A stretch of 64,000 bases of DNA, from positions 186,001-250,000 of the forward strand of contig NZ_BHGL01000006.1 in NCBI RefSeq assembly GCF_003864975.1, given 5' to 3'. The DNA comes from Sulfuriferula thiophila. GTDB taxonomy: Bacteria > Pseudomonadota > Gammaproteobacteria > Burkholderiales > Sulfuriferulaceae. This document shows positions 27,101-37,866 of the stretch, one piece after another; position 1 is the first letter of the stretch, and each line of letters opens with the position of its first letter. The notes beneath the pieces are model-generated. The model was given only the letters and a program-made list of their open reading frames with translations, ran no database searches and was not told the DNA's origin. The translations under genes were made by a program, and so were the position numbers.

Positions 27101-28767
27101 TGCTACGCCAGATCAACCTGCGAGACTTTGTCATTGTTGATACGCTGGATTTGGTATTTGAATCCGGTTTTACGGTGCTGACGGGGGAGACCGGGGCAGG
27201 TAAGTCCATTCTGGTCGATGCGCTGGCGCTGGCGCTGGGTGAGCGCGGTGATGCCGGCGTGGTCAGGGCGGGTACTGCCCGTGCGGAGATCAGCGCGGAT
27301 TTTGATGTGGCAGACTTGCCGGTATTACAGGCGTGGTTAGCCGAAAACGAACTGGATGATGACGGCAACTGTTTGCTGCGTCGCGTGATCGATAATGCAG
27401 GGCGCTCGCGTTGCTTTATCAATGGCCGTGCAGTGAGTGCGCAGCAGTTGCGCGAGGCGGGCGAGTTTCTGGTGGATATTCATGGCCAACACGCGCATCA
27501 GTCCTTACTGAAAGCGGCGACGCAACGTGAATTGCTGGATGGTTATGGTGGCATGAGTGATCTTGCGCAACAAGTTTCCCAGCATTACCGGCAGTGGCGC
27601 AAGCTGGATGAACAGTTGCTTGCTTTGCGCGCTGATAGCAGCGCGGTGGAGATTGAGCGCGAGCAGTTGCAGTGGAAAGTCCAGGAGCTTTCTGCATTGC
27701 AGTTTGATACGGATGCCTGGGAAGCCTTGCAACATGAGCATGGCCGTCTGGCGAATGCGGTGAATCTGGGTGATGGCGTGGCTTTTGCCCTGAACGCATT
27801 GTCGGAAGGCGAAGCAACTGCGCTGGAGCTGATTCATGCCGTTACCGCCAAGCTGACTACACTGGTTGATTACGACAGCGAACTGCAAGCGACCCATGAT
27901 TTGATTGAGTCTGCTGCTGTGCAGTTACAGGAAGCCAGTCATGAACTGCGACGTTATGCAGATCATCTGGAGTCTGATCCGGCGCGTCTGCTGGAAGTCG
28001 AGCAGCGTATTGAACAAGTGCTGGATATGGCACGCAAATATCGTATCAAGGTAGAGCAGTTGCCAGAGGTCCTGGAGACTGCGCAGCAACGTTTGCATGA
28101 GCTGGAACAGTGTGCCGATTTCGGTAAGCTGGAAGCGGATACGCTGGCCGCACGCGCAAAATGGCTGGCCCTGGCGCAACAGTTGAGTGCCGGTCGTAGC
28201 CAGACTGCGGCCAGGCTGGAAAAAATTATCAGTACCAGCATGCAGCAACTGGCATTGTCCGGCGGTCAATTCAATATCGCGCTGGTTCCGCAGGCTGATG
28301 GCAGCGCGCACGGGCTGGAACTCGTCGAATTTCTGGTAGCGCCGCATGCTGGCGCTGTACCTAAACCGTTGGCCAAGGTGGCTTCCGGCGGTGAATTGTC
28401 GCGCATCAGTCTGGCGTTACAAACCGCCGTGAGTCAGGTTGCGGGCGTGCCGACCCTGATTTTTGATGAGGTGGATGTGGGCATCGGCGGCGGCGTGGCT
28501 GAAATTGTCGGGCATCTGCTCAAAGACCTGGCCGCCAGCCGCCAGATTCTCTGCATCACCCATCTGCCGCAAGTGGCGGCTGTAGGTGAACATCATCTGC
28601 AAGTGAGCAAAGCCAGCCGTGATGGCGGCGTAGTAAGCAGGATCACGCCGCTGGACGAGGCTGAGCGGGTGGATGAGATCGCCCGCATGCTGGGTGGGGT
28701 GACAATTACCGATACCACTCGTCAGCATGCCCATGAGATGCTGGGCATGGGACGTGCAGCGCGTTAG
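27100..28767 (+). CDS. recN: DNA repair protein RecN
   Basis: 555-aa SMC-like ATPase for double-strand break repair. Seen: LRQINLRDFVIVDTLDLVFESG, Walker A GETGAGKSILVDALALALGERGD near residue 30, a central coiled-coil (residues about 150-360), signature VASGGELSRISLALQ and Walker B TLIFDEVDVGIGG. ATG at 27100 overlaps the nadK stop (TAATG). Confidence 0.97.
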   Translation: MLRQINLRDFVIVDTLDLVFESGFTVLTGETGAGKSILVDALALALGERGDAGVVRAGTARAEISADFDVADLPVLQAWLAENELDDDGNCLLRRVIDNAGRSRCFINGRAVSAQQLREAGEFLVDIHGQHAHQSLLKAATQRELLDGYGGMSDLAQQVSQHYRQWRKLDEQLLALRADSSAVEIEREQLQWKVQELSALQFDTDAWEALQHEHGRLANAVNLGDGVAFALNALSEGEATALELIHAVTAKLTTLVDYDSELQATHDLIESAAVQLQEASHELRRYADHLESDPARLLEVEQRIEQVLDMARKYRIKVEQLPEVLETAQQRLHELEQCADFGKLEADTLAARAKWLALAQQLSAGRSQTAARLEKIISTSMQQLALSGGQFNIALVPQADGSAHGLELVEFLVAPHAGAVPKPLAKVASGGELSRISLALQTAVSQVAGVPTLIFDEVDVGIGGGVAEIVGHLLKDLAASRQILCITHLPQVAAVGEHHLQVSKASRDGGVVSRITPLDEAERVDEIARMLGGVTITDTTRQHAHEMLGMGRAAR

Positions 28768-28777
28768 TCAGCGCGGT

Positions 28778-29203
28778 TTAAACTCCCTGTGATCTTAGCC
28801 ATTGTTTCATACCATTAGCATCCAGCGCGCCTGACATTCTGGCGTGTTCCTTGCCGTTTTTGAACAGTATCAGGGTGGGGATGCTGCGGATTTGATAGCG
28901 TGCCGCCAGCGTCTGTTCTGCTTCGGTTTCCACTTTGGCAAAGCGTACTTTGGGGGCAAGTTCTGCACCGACTTGCTTGAATGTAGGTGCCATCATTTTG
29001 CACGGCCCGCACCAGCTTGCCCAGAAATCCACCAATACAGGTAACTCGTTACGACTGATGAAGCGGTCGAAATTCGAGGTGTTCAGGTCTACCGGTAATC
29101 CCTGGTGCATGGGCTGCGAACATTTACCGCATTTGGGTTGTTCGTTCAGGCGTTGCTCGGGAATGCGGTTGATGGCAAAGCAATTTGGGCAAACGAGTTC
29201 CAT
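28778..29203 (-). CDS. trxC: Thioredoxin 2 (TrxC) with zinc ribbon
   Basis: 141-aa cytosolic thioredoxin with an N-terminal zinc-binding module (CPNC and CGKC, residues about 5-30) and the active site WASWCGPCK. Middle and end match TrxC (VRFAKVETEAEQTLAARYQIRSIPTLILFKNG). ATG 29203 is preferred because GGAG lies 9 nt upstream; ATG 29209 is an alternative. It follows a terminator and is a separate unit from the glutaredoxin genes. Confidence 0.95.
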   Translation of the reverse strand: MELVCPNCFAINRIPEQRLNEQPKCGKCSQPMHQGLPVDLNTSNFDRFISRNELPVLVDFWASWCGPCKMMAPTFKQVGAELAPKVRFAKVETEAEQTLAARYQIRSIPTLILFKNGKEHARMSGALDANGMKQWLRSQGV

Positions 29204-29225
29204 ATTCATTATCTCCGTACGATCA

Positions 29226-29262
29226 AAATAAAAAAACATCCCGATACCTATAGATATGGGAT
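29226..29262 (-). terminator. Terminator between glutaredoxin and trxC
   Basis: ACATCCC and GGGATGT arms around a 15-nt AT-rich loop, followed on the minus strand by TTTTTTATTTT. T-rich sequence on the other side suggests it could work in both directions. Confidence 0.7.
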
Positions 29263-29290
29263 GTTTTCGTTTTTACAAGAGAAACTGATA

Positions 29291-29545
29291 TTAACCTGCC
29301 AGCAATGGATCCAATCCACCCGCACGATCCAGTGCGGACAAATCATCAAAACCGCCAACATGTGTATCGCCAATGTAGATTTGCGGCACGGTACGGCGGC
29401 CAGTGCGCGTCATCATTTCTTCGCGCCGACCAGATTCCAGATCAACCCGGATTTTGGTAACTTCAACACCTTTGCCAAGCAGCAAGCGCTCGGCCATGAC
29501 GCAATAAGGGCAAACAGCGGTGCAGTACATGGTTACTACAGGCAT
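29291..29545 (-). CDS. grxC: Glutaredoxin 3 (GrxC)
   Basis: 84-aa dithiol glutaredoxin: VVTMYCTAVCPYCVMAERLL with active site CPYC, RTVPQIYIGDTHVGGFDDL with the cis-proline and glutathione-binding residues. It uses glutathione to reduce protein disulfides. Its ATG overlaps the rhodanese stop (TAATG). Confidence 0.96.
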   Translation of the reverse strand: MPVVTMYCTAVCPYCVMAERLLLGKGVEVTKIRVDLESGRREEMMTRTGRRTVPQIYIGDTHVGGFDDLSALDRAGGLDPLLAG

Positions 29546-29955
29546 TATTTCACCGTCGGTAAGTTCGCTTGTTGCCAAGCCAGGATACCGCCTTTCAAAT
29601 TATAAACTTTAGTAAAGCCGTTCTTGCGCAATATGCTGCATGCGCTGGCAGAGCGTGCGCCGGAGCGACAGTTGACAACGATAGCCTGGTCTTTGTATTT
29701 TTCCAGGGGTTTCAGGTTGTTAGCTAACTGCCCTACAGGGATGTGTTTGGCATCGGCAATGTGGCCGCTGCTGAATTCATTGGCTTCGCGCACATCAAGC
29801 ACTATCGCATTATCGTGATTGATGAGCTGAACCGCGCCCGTTGTGTCTACCTCTTCCGTGCCGCTGATCTTGCCCCGTAAATTAGGGAAAATCAGCATGA
29901 AGCCTGAAAAAGCGGCTAATACGATCAGCCAGATGTTATGTTGTACAAATTCCAA
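29545..29955 (-). CDS. Membrane-anchored rhodanese-domain protein
   Basis: 136 aa with one N-terminal transmembrane helix (NIWLIVLAAFSGFMLIFPNL) and a rhodanese domain: VQLINHDNAIVLDVREANEFSSGHIADAKHIP and active loop VVNCRSGARSAS with the persulfide-forming Cys near residue 100. A sulfurtransferase role, facing the cytosol by context with grxC, is likely. Confidence 0.93.
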   Translation of the reverse strand: MEFVQHNIWLIVLAAFSGFMLIFPNLRGKISGTEEVDTTGAVQLINHDNAIVLDVREANEFSSGHIADAKHIPVGQLANNLKPLEKYKDQAIVVNCRSGARSASACSILRKNGFTKVYNLKGGILAWQQANLPTVK

Positions 29956-29964
29956 AATAAACTC

Positions 29965-30183
29965 CTATAAACCACAACCGGATTGTACGCCGGCTTTTTT
30001 CAACATGATGTCCATGGGGCAGAATCGGGTGATGCCGCTCTGGAACAGATTAAAGCCAACAAAAGCAGTGAACCAGAGCCAGCTAGGGCTGCTTAAGTCT
30101 GCTGTACCGGCAAAGTGGGACAATGCCAATGATAGCATGATGAAAAGGCCAGCAACGATACGGACGATACGTTCTACAGTCAT
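29965..30183 (-). CDS. DUF2892 inner-membrane protein (YgaP-tail type)
   Basis: 72 aa with two hydrophobic helices and the DUF2892 signature: TVERIVRIVAGLFIMLSLAL, then FTAFVGFNLFQSGITRFCPMDIMLKKAGV. In E. coli YgaP a similar domain is fused to a rhodanese; here the rhodanese is the next gene, 9 nt downstream, which suggests a split version of the same unit. Confidence 0.88.
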   Translation of the reverse strand: MTVERIVRIVAGLFIMLSLALSHFAGTADLSSPSWLWFTAFVGFNLFQSGITRFCPMDIMLKKAGVQSGCGL

Positions 30184-30203
30184 GATGTTTCCTTATTAAA
30201 AAA

Positions 30204-33200
30204 TTAGACGGTTTTTTCCAGGCGGCGTTCCCACAGATAATACATAAGGGGAATGACGACTAATGTGAGTACAGTTGAAGCGAATGTACCAAAAATCAGG
30301 GACACGGCCAAGCCTCCGAACACCGGGTCGGTGATCATGATAGCAGAGCCAAGGATGATCGCCAGTGCGGTGAGCATAATCGGACGGAATCGCACTGCAC
30401 CGGCCTCAATCACCGCTTGCTCGAGACCATAGCCTTGTTTGCGATAGTCGATAATGAAATCAATCAGCAGCAGTGAGTTACGCACTACTACGCCGGCTAA
30501 TGCAATCACGCCTATCATCGATGTCGCGGTAAACGCTTGCTGGGTAATCCAGTGGCCGGGGAATACACCCACAAGCGTCAGCGGGATGGCGCCCATCACG
30601 ATCAGTGGCATCATGAAGGATTTGTAATAGCCAACCAGCATCAGGTAAATGAATACCAGCGCGACGATGAACGCAGAGCCCAGATCGCGGAACACATCGA
30701 GGGTGAGGCGCATTTCACCGCCCCACAGCAGATGGTAGCCGACCACATCATCCGGTTGCGCTTCCGTAAATCCAAGATTGCCGGTTTTGAAGGTGACGCC
30801 ATTGCTCAGCATCTTGCCATCCAGCATTTTGTCCAGAGCAAGTACGGCATAAACCGGGCTGGATTTCAGCAATTCGCCGCCAACCATAACCACAGGATGC
30901 TGATCGCGATCATAGATGGGTTTGTCCTGTGTCGCGCGCTCCACCGTAGCGATTGAGGACAGCGGCACTTGCTGCCCCATCATGTTGGTGATGCGGATAG
31001 ACAGGATCTGTTCCGGTGTCTGGCGCTGGCTGCGCGGCAGGCGTACGGTCAGGTTGAGCGGTTCGCGGCTGTCATCAACGTGTACTGTGCCGATGTTGAA
31101 GCCGGAGACATAGTCATGCAGCAGTTTCGCGACCTGACCAACGGCGACACCCGACAGTGCGGCTTTTTCGCTGTCTACTTTGATGTTGAAACTGTCCACA
31201 GTCGCAGTTACTGAATCATCGGCATTGATGATGCCGTAAACTTTGGCGAAATCGCGATCAACATCGGCTGCTGCGCTGCGCAACTTGTCGTAGTCCGGAC
31301 CGTACAGCTCAGCCAGAATCTGCGATTGCACCGGCGGGCCTGGCGGGGTTTCATAGAGCTTGATCTTGGCCTGCGGGAATGCCTGACGTACCGGATTCAG
31401 CGCCACATCGAGATCCTGCACAATCTGATGGGACGAAGTGGAGCGATGATGCTTGTTGGTCAGGTTAATGCGCAGTTGTGCAATATTGTCGCCGCGCTTA
31501 AGCATGTCGCCACGCACCAGAGCAGCAAAGTCCACCGGCGCAGTCATGCCCAGAAAGGTCTGGTAGTCAGTAACAAATGCGGTTTTGGCCAGCACATCGC
31601 CTACTGCGCGGGCAACACGGTCTGTTTCCGCCAGCGTTGTGCCTGCCGGTGTATCCACTTGCAGCAGGAACGTGTTGGTGTTGTCATTCGGCAGCATTTT
31701 CAGTTCAACACCCATGGCTGATAACGGGCCATTAATGCCGGACGGACGGATGAACTGCCATGCAGGCTGAACCATGGCGGCGATCAGTAGCCCCAGCACC
31801 ACGATGAATAACAGGTTACGTTTGCCGCTGTGCTGGATCAGCGGGGTGATGACGGCCACATAGGCACGATGCAGCGGGTCTTGGGGATTAGCTGATTGCT
31901 CCTCCAGTGAAGGGGTTTCAGCTAACGTTTTGGCCGCTTTGCCGGCCAGCCAGCGATTCGCTGCCCACGGCACCACCATGTAGGCGATGAACAGGGAGGC
32001 TATCATCGCCACCGGCACGTTAAACGGGATAGGCTGCATGAACGGCCCCATCATGCCGGTGACAAATGCCATCGGGATGAATGCGAGGATGACGGCAATG
32101 GTGGCGACGTTAGTAGGGTTACCGATTTCGTTGGTGGCAACGATCAGGGCTTCCTTGAAATTCTTGCCGCCGCCGTGGTGCATGTGACGATGGATGTTTT
32201 CCACTACCACGATCGCTGCATCCACCAGCAGACCCAGTGACAGGATCAGTGCGAACAGGGTGATGCGGTTGATGGTTTGACCCGCGATCAGGCCGACAGT
32301 CAGCACCACGAATAGAATCAGCGGTACAGTAAGCGTAACAATTGCCGCTTCGCGCCAGCCGAGGAAAAACACCAGAATTACCACCACCGAGCCGATTGCG
32401 ATACCCAGATGTTCCATCAGGGTGTTGACCGCATCGTCGGCTTTGGCGCCGTCGTCACGGGTAACGCTGACGGTTACGCCTTCAGGAATGGCATTGCGCT
32501 TGAGGCTGTCGAGTTTTTTTAGCACAGCATTCGCCACGACAACGGCATTGGTGCCGGCTTTCTTGGCGATGGCGATAGTGACAGCAGGGGCTTCACCGCG
32601 GTAGGCCTGTTGTGCTGCGGCAGGTCCAAAGGCAAAGCGGCTGACTTCGTTTGTTTCTGCGGCGCCATCCTCAATGCTGGCGACATCTTTCAAATATACC
32701 GGTTTGCCATTCGGCGCTCCGATGATGATTTTGCCCACTTCACGCAAGTCGCCGATGAAACCGGACAGGCGCAAAGGCTGGTTACGGTTGTTATTGACCA
32801 GTGTGCCTATGGGTAGCGATACATTTGCACCCTGCAGCATTTTATCTACCTGATCCAGGCTGAGTCCGGCTGCCGAGAGCTTGGCCGGGTCGATCCAGAC
32901 ATTCACTGCGCGCTGCGCACCGCCAGATACCTGGGTAAACGATACGCCCGGTACATTGCGCAATTGCTCCAGTACGCGTGTGGAAATGTGGCGGAGCTGG
33001 TTATCGTCCAGCGTGTTTGCACTGAGGGTAAGGGTGATGATGGGCACGTCATCGACATTGATCGGCTTGATCAGTGGCTGCATGGTGCCGGGTGGCAGGC
33101 GATCCAGATTCTGCATCAACTGGTTGTACAGCTTAACCAGACTGCGTTCCTGGTCCTGGCCGACATCAAACTGTACGGTGACTACGCCAAAATCAGCGGC

Positions 33201-33485
33201 AGCATAACCAAAGGTATGCTTGACGCCGGATTGTGCATTCATGATTGCTTCCAGCGGCTTGACCACCAGATTCTGTATTTCGGTAGCTGATGCGCCGGGT
33301 TTGGCGACGATGATGTTGGCTGCGGGCACTACGATCTGCGGATTGTATTCGCGTGCGGTAACGAACAGCGCCATGATGCCGGCCAGGCTGATCGCCAGCA
33401 TGATCATGGCAGTGATCTTGGATTCCAGGAATACGCGGGCGACTTTACCTGCGATATTAAGGTCAGTGGGCTGATGTTCAGACAT
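30204..33485 (-). CDS. RND efflux transporter permease
   Basis: 1093-aa inner-membrane pump with the RND layout: TM1 near residues 25-45, a periplasmic porter domain, TM2-6, TM7, a second porter domain, TM8-12. The TM4 proton-relay motif reads LLVDAAIVVVENIHRH, with one Asp as in CusA-type pumps, instead of the VDDA of AcrB. The TM10 position normally Lys is Arg (VVVRNSLLLIDF). Substrates cannot be read off. It overlaps the adaptor gene by 8 nt and lies 20 nt upstream of the DUF2892 gene. Confidence 0.93.
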   Translation of the reverse strand: MSEHQPTDLNIAGKVARVFLESKITAMIMLAISLAGIMALFVTAREYNPQIVVPAANIIVAKPGASATEIQNLVVKPLEAIMNAQSGVKHTFGYAAADFGVVTVQFDVGQDQERSLVKLYNQLMQNLDRLPPGTMQPLIKPINVDDVPIITLTLSANTLDDNQLRHISTRVLEQLRNVPGVSFTQVSGGAQRAVNVWIDPAKLSAAGLSLDQVDKMLQGANVSLPIGTLVNNNRNQPLRLSGFIGDLREVGKIIIGAPNGKPVYLKDVASIEDGAAETNEVSRFAFGPAAAQQAYRGEAPAVTIAIAKKAGTNAVVVANAVLKKLDSLKRNAIPEGVTVSVTRDDGAKADDAVNTLMEHLGIAIGSVVVILVFFLGWREAAIVTLTVPLILFVVLTVGLIAGQTINRITLFALILSLGLLVDAAIVVVENIHRHMHHGGGKNFKEALIVATNEIGNPTNVATIAVILAFIPMAFVTGMMGPFMQPIPFNVPVAMIASLFIAYMVVPWAANRWLAGKAAKTLAETPSLEEQSANPQDPLHRAYVAVITPLIQHSGKRNLLFIVVLGLLIAAMVQPAWQFIRPSGINGPLSAMGVELKMLPNDNTNTFLLQVDTPAGTTLAETDRVARAVGDVLAKTAFVTDYQTFLGMTAPVDFAALVRGDMLKRGDNIAQLRINLTNKHHRSTSSHQIVQDLDVALNPVRQAFPQAKIKLYETPPGPPVQSQILAELYGPDYDKLRSAAADVDRDFAKVYGIINADDSVTATVDSFNIKVDSEKAALSGVAVGQVAKLLHDYVSGFNIGTVHVDDSREPLNLTVRLPRSQRQTPEQILSIRITNMMGQQVPLSSIATVERATQDKPIYDRDQHPVVMVGGELLKSSPVYAVLALDKMLDGKMLSNGVTFKTGNLGFTEAQPDDVVGYHLLWGGEMRLTLDVFRDLGSAFIVALVFIYLMLVGYYKSFMMPLIVMGAIPLTLVGVFPGHWITQQAFTATSMIGVIALAGVVVRNSLLLIDFIIDYRKQGYGLEQAVIEAGAVRFRPIMLTALAIILGSAIMITDPVFGGLAVSLIFGTFASTVLTLVVIPLMYYLWERRLEKTV

Positions 33486-34569
33486 TGCCTGCCCCTGTGG
33501 TAATGATCTTGTCGCCGGATTGCAGTTTGTCCGTTGCGGAACTAACCACGCGTTCGCCGGCCGTTAAGCCGGATTGAATCGCAACCATGCCGTTACTGGT
33601 GTCGCCGACGCGTACCATGCGGTAGTGGGCAATGCCTTGCTGGTCGACCACAAACACGCCGGTGATGCCGGCGCGATCCAGCACTGCGCTGGCGGGAACA
33701 CGTAATCCGGAGCGTTCGCCGACAGCAAAGCCTACTTGCACAAACATACCGCTCTTGAGGGTGTGGCTGGCAGGCAAATCAATTTTTACCAGATAAGTCC
33801 GGCTCATGGGGTCCGCTGCGGGTACCAGTTGCGCCACCTTGCCGATGAGGGTGGCTGCTTGGCCATCGGTGGTCAGGCTGGCCTGTGATCCAGGTTGCAA
33901 ATGCGCATAGACTTCAGCGGATACCTGGGTTTGCACTTGCAGTTTGTTCGGATTTTCCATTGCCAGTACAGGGCGGCCCGGGGCCGCAAGGTCGCCGACA
34001 TTCGCCATTTTCTGGGTGATGACGCCAGCAAAAGGTGCTGTCAGCGTGGCGTAACGCATTTGCGAGTTAGCTGTGCCCAGACCTGCCCTGGCGGCGGCAG
34101 TCTGTTGCTGCGCGATCTGGTATTGCAAGCGGATTTTATCCCACTGTGCTTTGGGGATAGCTTCCTCTTTGTATAAGGCGCCAAAACGGTCGTAGTCGTT
34201 TTTGGCATCCGCTAATGCGGCTTGCGCCTGCGCCAAACCTGCGCTGGCCTGGCTGACCTGGCCCTGTATGTCAGTGGGATCGACCGAGAACAGGCGTTGA
34301 CCGGCAACGACTTTCTGGCCGACATCGACATTGATTTCGCGGATAAATCCCATCAGGCGGGAGGCGATCTGTGCTTGCTGTTCAGCGACAACGTTACCGG
34401 GGGAGGTGGCGATGATGGCCATGCTGGCCGGGTTGACGATAGTAATGTCGGCTTTAACGGTATTTGCGCTTGCGGTTGCCGTGTGTTCGGCAGATTTTTC
34501 ACCGCATCCGGCTAATAGCAGCGTGGCGGCAACGGCAATGACAATAGGTTTGGCAAGTAGGTGGTTCAC
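33478..34569 (-). CDS. RND periplasmic adaptor lipoprotein
   Basis: 363-aa membrane fusion protein. GTG 34569 (with AGGAG 6 nt upstream) gives a lipoprotein signal peptide ending LLLAGC. Then a lipoyl half-motif, an alpha-helical hairpin (QASAGLAQAQAALADAKNDYDRF), LTAPFAGVITQKMANVGDLAAPG, and C-terminal beta domains. It bridges the permease and TolC-like protein. Confidence 0.94.
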   Translation of the reverse strand: MNHLLAKPIVIAVAATLLLAGCGEKSAEHTATASANTVKADITIVNPASMAIIATSPGNVVAEQQAQIASRLMGFIREINVDVGQKVVAGQRLFSVDPTDIQGQVSQASAGLAQAQAALADAKNDYDRFGALYKEEAIPKAQWDKIRLQYQIAQQQTAAARAGLGTANSQMRYATLTAPFAGVITQKMANVGDLAAPGRPVLAMENPNKLQVQTQVSAEVYAHLQPGSQASLTTDGQAATLIGKVAQLVPAADPMSRTYLVKIDLPASHTLKSGMFVQVGFAVGERSGLRVPASAVLDRAGITGVFVVDQQGIAHYRMVRVGDTSNGMVAIQSGLTAGERVVSSATDKLQSGDKIITTGAGNV

Positions 34570-34582
34570 AGTCGACTCCTGA

Positions 34583-35974
34583 TTATAATTGGTCAAATTC
34601 GAGCTGGCCTAATGCGAGCTTGAGGCTGGCGCGCTGTATGGCGAGGTCGTATTCTGCGGCGACGACATCGGCGCGCGCTTTATCGAGTTGCGCTTGCGCG
34701 CCAAGTTGTTCGGTAATGGTGGCTACGCCATTGGTATAGCGTTTATTGACTAGCGTGGCCGCTTCTTCGGCTTGTTCACTGGCTAACTGGCGGGCTGCCA
34801 GGCGCTGTTCCGCTTCGTCTGCCTTGCGTCGCGCATCTTCTACCTGATAGGCAATGCCGGCTTCGGCCTGAGCGAGTTTGGCTGCGGTTTCATCTTGTGC
34901 TGCCCGTGCGCGGGCAACAATCGCCGAGGTCACGCCGCCATCAAATGCAGCCCAGGAGACCGAGCCGCCGACAGTATAGGAGTTGGCGCTAAAGCCCAGC
35001 TTCGGATCATTCCATTCCTGGCGCAGCATTAATCCCACTTGCGGTTTGTAAGCGGCTTTGGCTACGCCGACACTGGCCTGGCTCGCCTCGACTTGCTGGC
35101 GCAGCGCATTAATGCCCGGATTGTTGGCAATGGCGGTCTGGCGTAATTGTTCAGTAGTCGCGGTCGTTGGTTTTACCGTGATGGATGCACCGACATCCAA
35201 TGGTTGGGTTAGCGGAATGCCAAGTAACAGGTGCAATTGATCCAGTGCGCTGGCGACAGCATTTTCTGCCTGCGCGCGTTGTACGCGCACATCCTGTAAA
35301 TGGACTTTTGCAGAGAGCAGATCGCTTTTTACAATGACGCCGCCTTTCACCAGGCTTTCCATCATCTTGACCTGTGAGCTGGCTGCCGCTTCACCTTGTT
35401 TGGCAACATTCAAATAGGCACGGGCGGTATGTACGCCTTGATAGGCTTGTAATACTTGGAAAATTACCCGCTGCCGTGCAGCTTCATCGCCATTGCGGGC
35501 AGCCTTGATGTAGGCCTGGGCTTGCTGGATGCCGCTGCTGATCATGCCGCCGGTATAAATTGGCACTTGCACTTCGAAGCGGGTATTAAAGTTGGTGGTA
35601 AAGCCAGGGTTATTCAGCGCGTCAGGTACAACGTTACCGACGCCTGTATATTGGCTCAAACCAAAATCGTTAAACGTGGCGTTGCGCTGGGACAATTTCA
35701 TGCCGAAAGCATTCAGCGCATCGTTGGAACCCATGGCATTCAGCGATACGGTCAGCTTGGGCATACGGTTGCCCTGTGCCTGATTTAATCCGGCTTCAGC
35801 CTGATCGATTTGGGCGCGGCTGACACTCAGGTCGAAATTTTGCTTTAATGCTGTGTTAACACACTGTGCGAAACTTAGGGTTTCGGCAAAAGCGGTGTGA
35901 GTCCAGCTGAGGCTGATAGAGAGCGTTAGCGCACTGAGTGCGAATTTATGGCGAATTGTGATGTGTGTTTTCAT
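34583..35974 (-). CDS. TolC-like outer-membrane efflux protein
   Basis: 463 aa with a signal peptide (FALSALTLSISLSWTHTAFA) and two outer membrane efflux protein repeats. Each repeat shows Ala/Gln-rich coiled-coil helices (SRAQIDQAEAGLNQAQGNRMPKL; VEASQASVGVAKAAYKPQVGL). First gene of the leftward RND operon. No clear promoter was picked out in the upstream gap. Confidence 0.94.
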   Translation of the reverse strand: MKTHITIRHKFALSALTLSISLSWTHTAFAETLSFAQCVNTALKQNFDLSVSRAQIDQAEAGLNQAQGNRMPKLTVSLNAMGSNDALNAFGMKLSQRNATFNDFGLSQYTGVGNVVPDALNNPGFTTNFNTRFEVQVPIYTGGMISSGIQQAQAYIKAARNGDEAARQRVIFQVLQAYQGVHTARAYLNVAKQGEAAASSQVKMMESLVKGGVIVKSDLLSAKVHLQDVRVQRAQAENAVASALDQLHLLLGIPLTQPLDVGASITVKPTTATTEQLRQTAIANNPGINALRQQVEASQASVGVAKAAYKPQVGLMLRQEWNDPKLGFSANSYTVGGSVSWAAFDGGVTSAIVARARAAQDETAAKLAQAEAGIAYQVEDARRKADEAEQRLAARQLASEQAEEAATLVNKRYTNGVATITEQLGAQAQLDKARADVVAAEYDLAIQRASLKLALGQLEFDQL

Positions 35975-36192
35975 CCTGTGGCTTCACCTGTAATTTATGG
36001 GTTCAAACGACGCATTCAATACTACCAGCATCATTATTAATGTGCTGGTGTGGAAATATATTAGAATTTAATTATATTCGAATAGGTGCATTTATGGCAA
36101 TGGTGGCATGCTATTTAAATGTAAACGTGTCGTACGGTAATTGGCAGGATGCTGTAAAATGATTGATTATTCGATTGATTCAGGAGTAACGC

Positions 36193-37539
<1,347 letters not shown>

Positions 37540-37542
37540 GCA

Positions 37543-37866
37543 ATGGAGTGGGGCATACTGGCCATCGCTCTGGCATTGGGCTGGTTCTGGCTGGATAGCA
37601 TGAAATGCCACGATATTGCTGTTGCCGCAGCCAAGCGCGCCGCGCATTCAGGTAACGTGCAGTTGCTGGATGATACGGTAGCGCTGGACAGGATTCGTCT
37701 GGCTCGCGACGATGATGCGCGGGTGGGTTTCAGGCGCATCTACCGGTTTGAATTCAGTGACACCGGCGACAATCGTCGAGGCGGTGTCGTGGTATTGCAT
37801 AACAGTTTGGTGGAAACGGTAAATCTGGGCAATGTGTGGGCTGTAACGCCGACCACTATTGATTAG
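37543..37866 (+). CDS. DUF3301-like small membrane protein
   Basis: 107 aa with one N-terminal hydrophobic helix (WGILAIALALGWFWLDSM) followed by KCHDIAVAAAKRAAHSGNVQLLDDTVAL and an RRIYRFEFSDTGDNRRGG stretch, as in DUF3301 proteins. No known function. It begins 3 nt after rhlE and overlaps the converging gene by 11 nt. Confidence 0.8.
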   Translation: MEWGILAIALALGWFWLDSMKCHDIAVAAAKRAAHSGNVQLLDDTVALDRIRLARDDDARVGFRRIYRFEFSDTGDNRRGGVVVLHNSLVETVNLGNVWAVTPTTID

